Shown in pieces: positions 61,517-64,000 of a stretch of DNA of 64,000 nt. The stretch's first letter is position 1. Each line of letters begins with the position of its first letter. The DNA is taken from the NCBI GenBank assembly GCA_934533135.1, contig CAKTBG010000003.1, positions 1 to 64,000 on the forward strand, given 5' to 3'. The notes beneath the pieces were generated by a model. It saw nothing but the letters and a program-made list of their open reading frames with translations, did no database searches and was not told the origin of the DNA. A program made the position numbers and the translations under genes. The stretch comes from an uncultured Faecalibacterium sp. Its GTDB lineage: Bacteria; Bacillota; Clostridia; Oscillospirales; Ruminococcaceae.

Positions 61517-63316
61517 ATGAGCATGAACACGGTCAACGAGCGTATTGCTGCACTGCGTGCCGCAATGGAGGCACAGGGCTGCGCCGCCTATATCATCCCC
61601 ACCGGCGACCCGCATTCCAGCGAGTACCTGCCGACCCACTACAACTCCCGCGAGTATTTCTCCGGCTTCACCGGCGAAAACTCCAATCTGGTCGTCACCC
61701 GCACCGGCAGTGCGCTCTGGGCAGACGGCCGTTTCTTCGTGCAGGCCGAAAAGCAGCTGGCCGGTACTGAGATCGCGCTGCAGAAGATGGGCGAGCCGGG
61801 TGTGCCGACCGTGGAAGAATACTGCGCCAAGGCTCTGAACGAGGGCGAGGCACTGGGTCTGTGCGGCTTCACCGCCGCCTGCGGCTTGGTGCGCAGCCTG
61901 CAGAAGGCTCTGGACGCCAAGCACTGCACCATCAAGACCCTGCATCTGGAGGATGAGCTGTGGACCGAGGGCCGCCCGGAGCTGCCTGCAACGCCCGCAT
62001 GGATCCTGAGCAAGGAGTATGCCGGGTTCTCCCCCGCCGAAAAGCTGGATCAGCTGCGCACCAAGCTCAAGGAGCTGGGCTGCACCGCGCAGTTCGTCGG
62101 CAAGCTGGACAATCTGGCATGGCTGCTGAACCTGCGCGCCATGGACATCCACTGCACCCCCTATGCAATGGCTTTCTGCTATGTCACCCCCGACAAGGCA
62201 ATCCTCTTCATCAACACCGCCCGCGTCACCCCGGAAGCCGCTGCAGAGCTGAAGGAGAACGGCGTCGAGCTGGCCGAGTACGATGACGTTGTGCGGTACA
62301 TGGCTGCCGTCACCGAGCCGCAGACCGTTCTGGCAGATCCGGCCAGTGTCAACTACGAGGTCTACAAGACCCTTGCCGAAAACGCTGCCCTGACCGTCAA
62401 GGACGAGGCCGACCCCCTGCTGCCGATGAAGGGCATCAAGAACGAGGTCGAGCTGGCGCACACCCGCGAAGCCCACATCCGCGACGGCGTGGCGATGGTC
62501 CGCTTTGAGAAGGAGCTGGAAGAGCGGATGGCTGCCGGCGAAGAGCTGACCGAGCTGACCGTGGACGAGATCCTCCACAAGCACCGCAGCGCACAGGACA
62601 AGTTCCTTGTGGAGAGCTTCAACACCATCGCGGCTTACGGCCCCAACGCCGCCATGATGCACTACCATGCGACCGAGGCCGACCACGCCAAGCTGGAGCG
62701 CAAGGGCTTCCTGCTGGTGGACAGCGGCGCGACCTACATGGACGGCACCACCGACATCACCCGCACCTATCCGCTGGGCGAGCTGACCGAGGACGAGCGG
62801 CTGTTCTACACTTGGACCCTGCAGAGCCACATCGACATCGCCAAGGCAGTCTGGCTGGACTACTGCGACGGCCATATGCTGGATACCATCGCCCGCGAAC
62901 CGCTGTGGCAGCATCTCATCAACTACCGCTGCGGCACCGGCCACAGCGTCAGCTTTGTGGGCAATGTCCACGAAGGCCCGCAGGCTCTGAACGGCCGCAA
63001 CACCGTGGTCTTTAAGCCGGGCATGATCGTTACCGACGAGCCGGGCGTCTACGAAGGCGGCGTAGTCGGCATCCGCATCGAGAACGAGCTGGAGTGCTAT
63101 CACAAGGCCTCCAACCAGTACGGCGAGTTCCTCGCCTTCCGGCCGGTGATGTATGTGCCCATCGACACCGCCCCCATCGTGCCGGGCATCCTGACCCGCG
63201 ACGAGCTGGATTGGCTGAACGATTACCATCGTCAGGTCTTTGAGAAGCTGGCTCCCCGCCTGAACGACGAGGAGCGCGACTGGCTGGCCAAGAAGTGCGC
63301 CGCCATCGGAGCCTGA
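61517..63316 (+). CDS. Aminopeptidase P family (Xaa-Pro aminopeptidase), long form
   Basis: 599 residues, the three-domain long form. The two N-terminal creatinase-like domains (IPTGDPHSSEYLPTHYNSRE; WLLNLRAMDIHCTPYA) precede the pita-bread metallopeptidase domain. Its five metal ligands can be placed: two aspartates in VDSGATYMDGTTDITRTYP, histidine in GTGHSVSFVG, glutamate in VTDEPGVYEGG and glutamate in GIRIENELEC. It removes N-terminal residues preceding proline, using Mn2+ or Zn2+. Cytoplasmic. AGAAGG precedes ATG 61517. Confidence 0.93.
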   Translation: MSMNTVNERIAALRAAMEAQGCAAYIIPTGDPHSSEYLPTHYNSREYFSGFTGENSNLVVTRTGSALWADGRFFVQAEKQLAGTEIALQKMGEPGVPTVEEYCAKALNEGEALGLCGFTAACGLVRSLQKALDAKHCTIKTLHLEDELWTEGRPELPATPAWILSKEYAGFSPAEKLDQLRTKLKELGCTAQFVGKLDNLAWLLNLRAMDIHCTPYAMAFCYVTPDKAILFINTARVTPEAAAELKENGVELAEYDDVVRYMAAVTEPQTVLADPASVNYEVYKTLAENAALTVKDEADPLLPMKGIKNEVELAHTREAHIRDGVAMVRFEKELEERMAAGEELTELTVDEILHKHRSAQDKFLVESFNTIAAYGPNAAMMHYHATEADHAKLERKGFLLVDSGATYMDGTTDITRTYPLGELTEDERLFYTWTLQSHIDIAKAVWLDYCDGHMLDTIAREPLWQHLINYRCGTGHSVSFVGNVHEGPQALNGRNTVVFKPGMIVTDEPGVYEGGVVGIRIENELECYHKASNQYGEFLAFRPVMYVPIDTAPIVPGILTRDELDWLNDYHRQVFEKLAPRLNDEERDWLAKKCAAIGA

Positions 63317-63378
63317 GCACGGGAGATCCTGCGCTTTGGCCGGGCAGATCCGGTGAGATCGGAAATATCAGAAAGTAA

Positions 63379-63427
63379 GAAAGCCCCCTGTGCAGAAGAA
63401 GGTACAAACTGCACAGGGGGCTTTCTG
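63379..63427. terminator. Bidirectional terminator between pepP and GntP-family genes
   Basis: AAAGCCCCCTGTGCAG pairs with CTGCACAGGGGGCTTT, a perfect 16-bp stem. Confidence 0.93.
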
Positions 63428-63480
63428 TTTATGGCTGAAACGAAAGACTCTACACAATTCCGCAAGGAAAACTACGGAAC

Positions 63481-64000
63481 TTAGTGGATGAAGATGCTCA
63501 GGATGCAGATGAGGATCGAGCCGAAGACCGGAACCAGAATGGAGCCGATGGTCCAAGTCTTCAGGCTGGTCTTGATGTCCATTCCGCTGAAGTTGGTCAC
63601 GACATGGAAATAGCTGTCGTTCAGGAAGGACGGGCACATGGAGGTCAGGCAGACGGCCAGACCCGCCAGATAGGGGTTGACGCCCAGCGTCGTCAGCATC
63701 GGAGCGATGATGGCGGAACCGGTGATCATGGCCGTGGTGCCGGAACCCTGCGGGAAGCGCATGATGGTGCCGATCAGAAGGGGAACCAGAATGCCCGGGA
63801 TGCCCAGAGCCACGATGCCGTCGGCCATCATACCGGCTGCACCGGTGGCCTTGACGACTGCGCCCAGAGCACCGCCGCCTGCGGTGATCATGCAGATGGG
63901 GCCTGCGTCACGCAGAGCCTCGTTCATCATGTTGACAACGGTCTTGTTGTCCAGATCCTTTGCCAGCAGGAAAGCACCCAGACAGAGGGAGATGAACAGT
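63481..64000 (-). CDS. GntP-family permease, C-terminal part (5' end beyond window)
   Basis: About 173 residues visible, entering from the right edge in the frame ...LFISLCLGAFLLAKDLDN. GGGALGAVVKATGAAGMMAD, IGTIMRFPQGSGTTAMITGS and SMCPSFLNDSYFHVVTNFSG correspond to the last third of GntP/gluconate-type transporters (compare CSHFNDSGFWLVKS of the other GntP protein at 12447-13802). The family call is firm; the substrate is open, as DsdX, GntT and others share this part. Confidence 0.85.
   Translation of the reverse strand, partial: LFISLCLGAFLLAKDLDNKTVVNMMNEALRDAGPICMITAGGGALGAVVKATGAAGMMADGIVALGIPGILVPLLIGTIMRFPQGSGTTAMITGSAIIAPMLTTLGVNPYLAGLAVCLTSMCPSFLNDSYFHVVTNFSGMDIKTSLKTWTIGSILVPVFGSILICILSIFIH

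Overview
The window looks like a chromosomal segment of a gut Firmicute of the class Clostridia, most likely a Faecalibacterium-type member of the Oscillospiraceae/Ruminococcaceae. This is an inference. It rests on GC-rich coding DNA combined with Gram-positive signals (AGGAGG-like ribosome binding sites, TTGACA/TATAAT promoters, strong T-tract terminators), a mannose-family PTS, L-lactate dehydrogenase, a carboxyspermidine-type polyamine cluster, and a toxin-antitoxin type known from related gut bacteria. No rRNA gene and no complete tRNA gene is visible.

Positions 1-9.4 kb look like accessory DNA. A CHC2 zinc-finger primase-like gene (cut by the left edge), an XRE regulator and an oriT-like palindrome are followed by a GntR regulator that probably controls a mannose-family PTS with a FrlB-like sugar-amine deglycase, then a HAD phosphatase and a YitT protein. 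A DUF6061 gene, 11-bp tandem repeats and a 3' tRNA fragment with CCA follow. Together these suggest the right end of an integrative element inserted in a tRNA-Arg gene, with the PTS operon possibly as cargo. From 9.5 to 13.9 kb a FadR-type regulator, an IlvD/Edd dehydratase and a GntP permease form a sugar-acid module. From 14 to 22.7 kb lies argGHCJBDF, preceded by ARG-box-like palindromes.

The main find is at 22.66-23.36 kb: a complete type III toxin-antitoxin locus of the CptIN/ToxIN kind on the minus strand, with promoter, 46-nt antitoxin RNA repeats that form interleaved and covarying (pseudoknot) pairings, terminator and toxin gene. MATE efflux and lactate dehydrogenase genes follow. 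At 26.2-31.7 kb is a polyamine operon (speA-type decarboxylase, spermidine synthase, carboxyspermidine dehydrogenase and decarboxylase) behind a 470-nt leader that ends in a strong terminator. After a small lipoprotein, 32.4-38.1 kb carries a Wadjet/MukBEF-like condensin operon (JetA, JetB, JetC) with no JetD nuclease but with a translationally coupled 77-residue unknown gene at its end.

From 38.4 to 64 kb come a citrate-type transporter with a serine hydrolase and LysR regulator; a Tat-exported esterase with a second, apparently dead, hydrolase domain; MarR and NhaC genes; a FlK-like thioesterase; YwaF; a self-regulated winged-helix gene; an ArsR - HMA - P1B-ATPase metal-resistance set; AzlCD; asparaginase; a thioredoxin-reductase-like protein with a Crp/Fnr regulator; two G3E GTPases, one with a large His/Cys/Asp-rich insert; BioY with DUF1284; a YtrA-type regulator with a DUF5808 membrane protein; an aminopeptidase P; and a GntP-family permease cut by the right edge. 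A family of palindromic REP-like elements is scattered between genes over the whole arginine-to-thioredoxin stretch.
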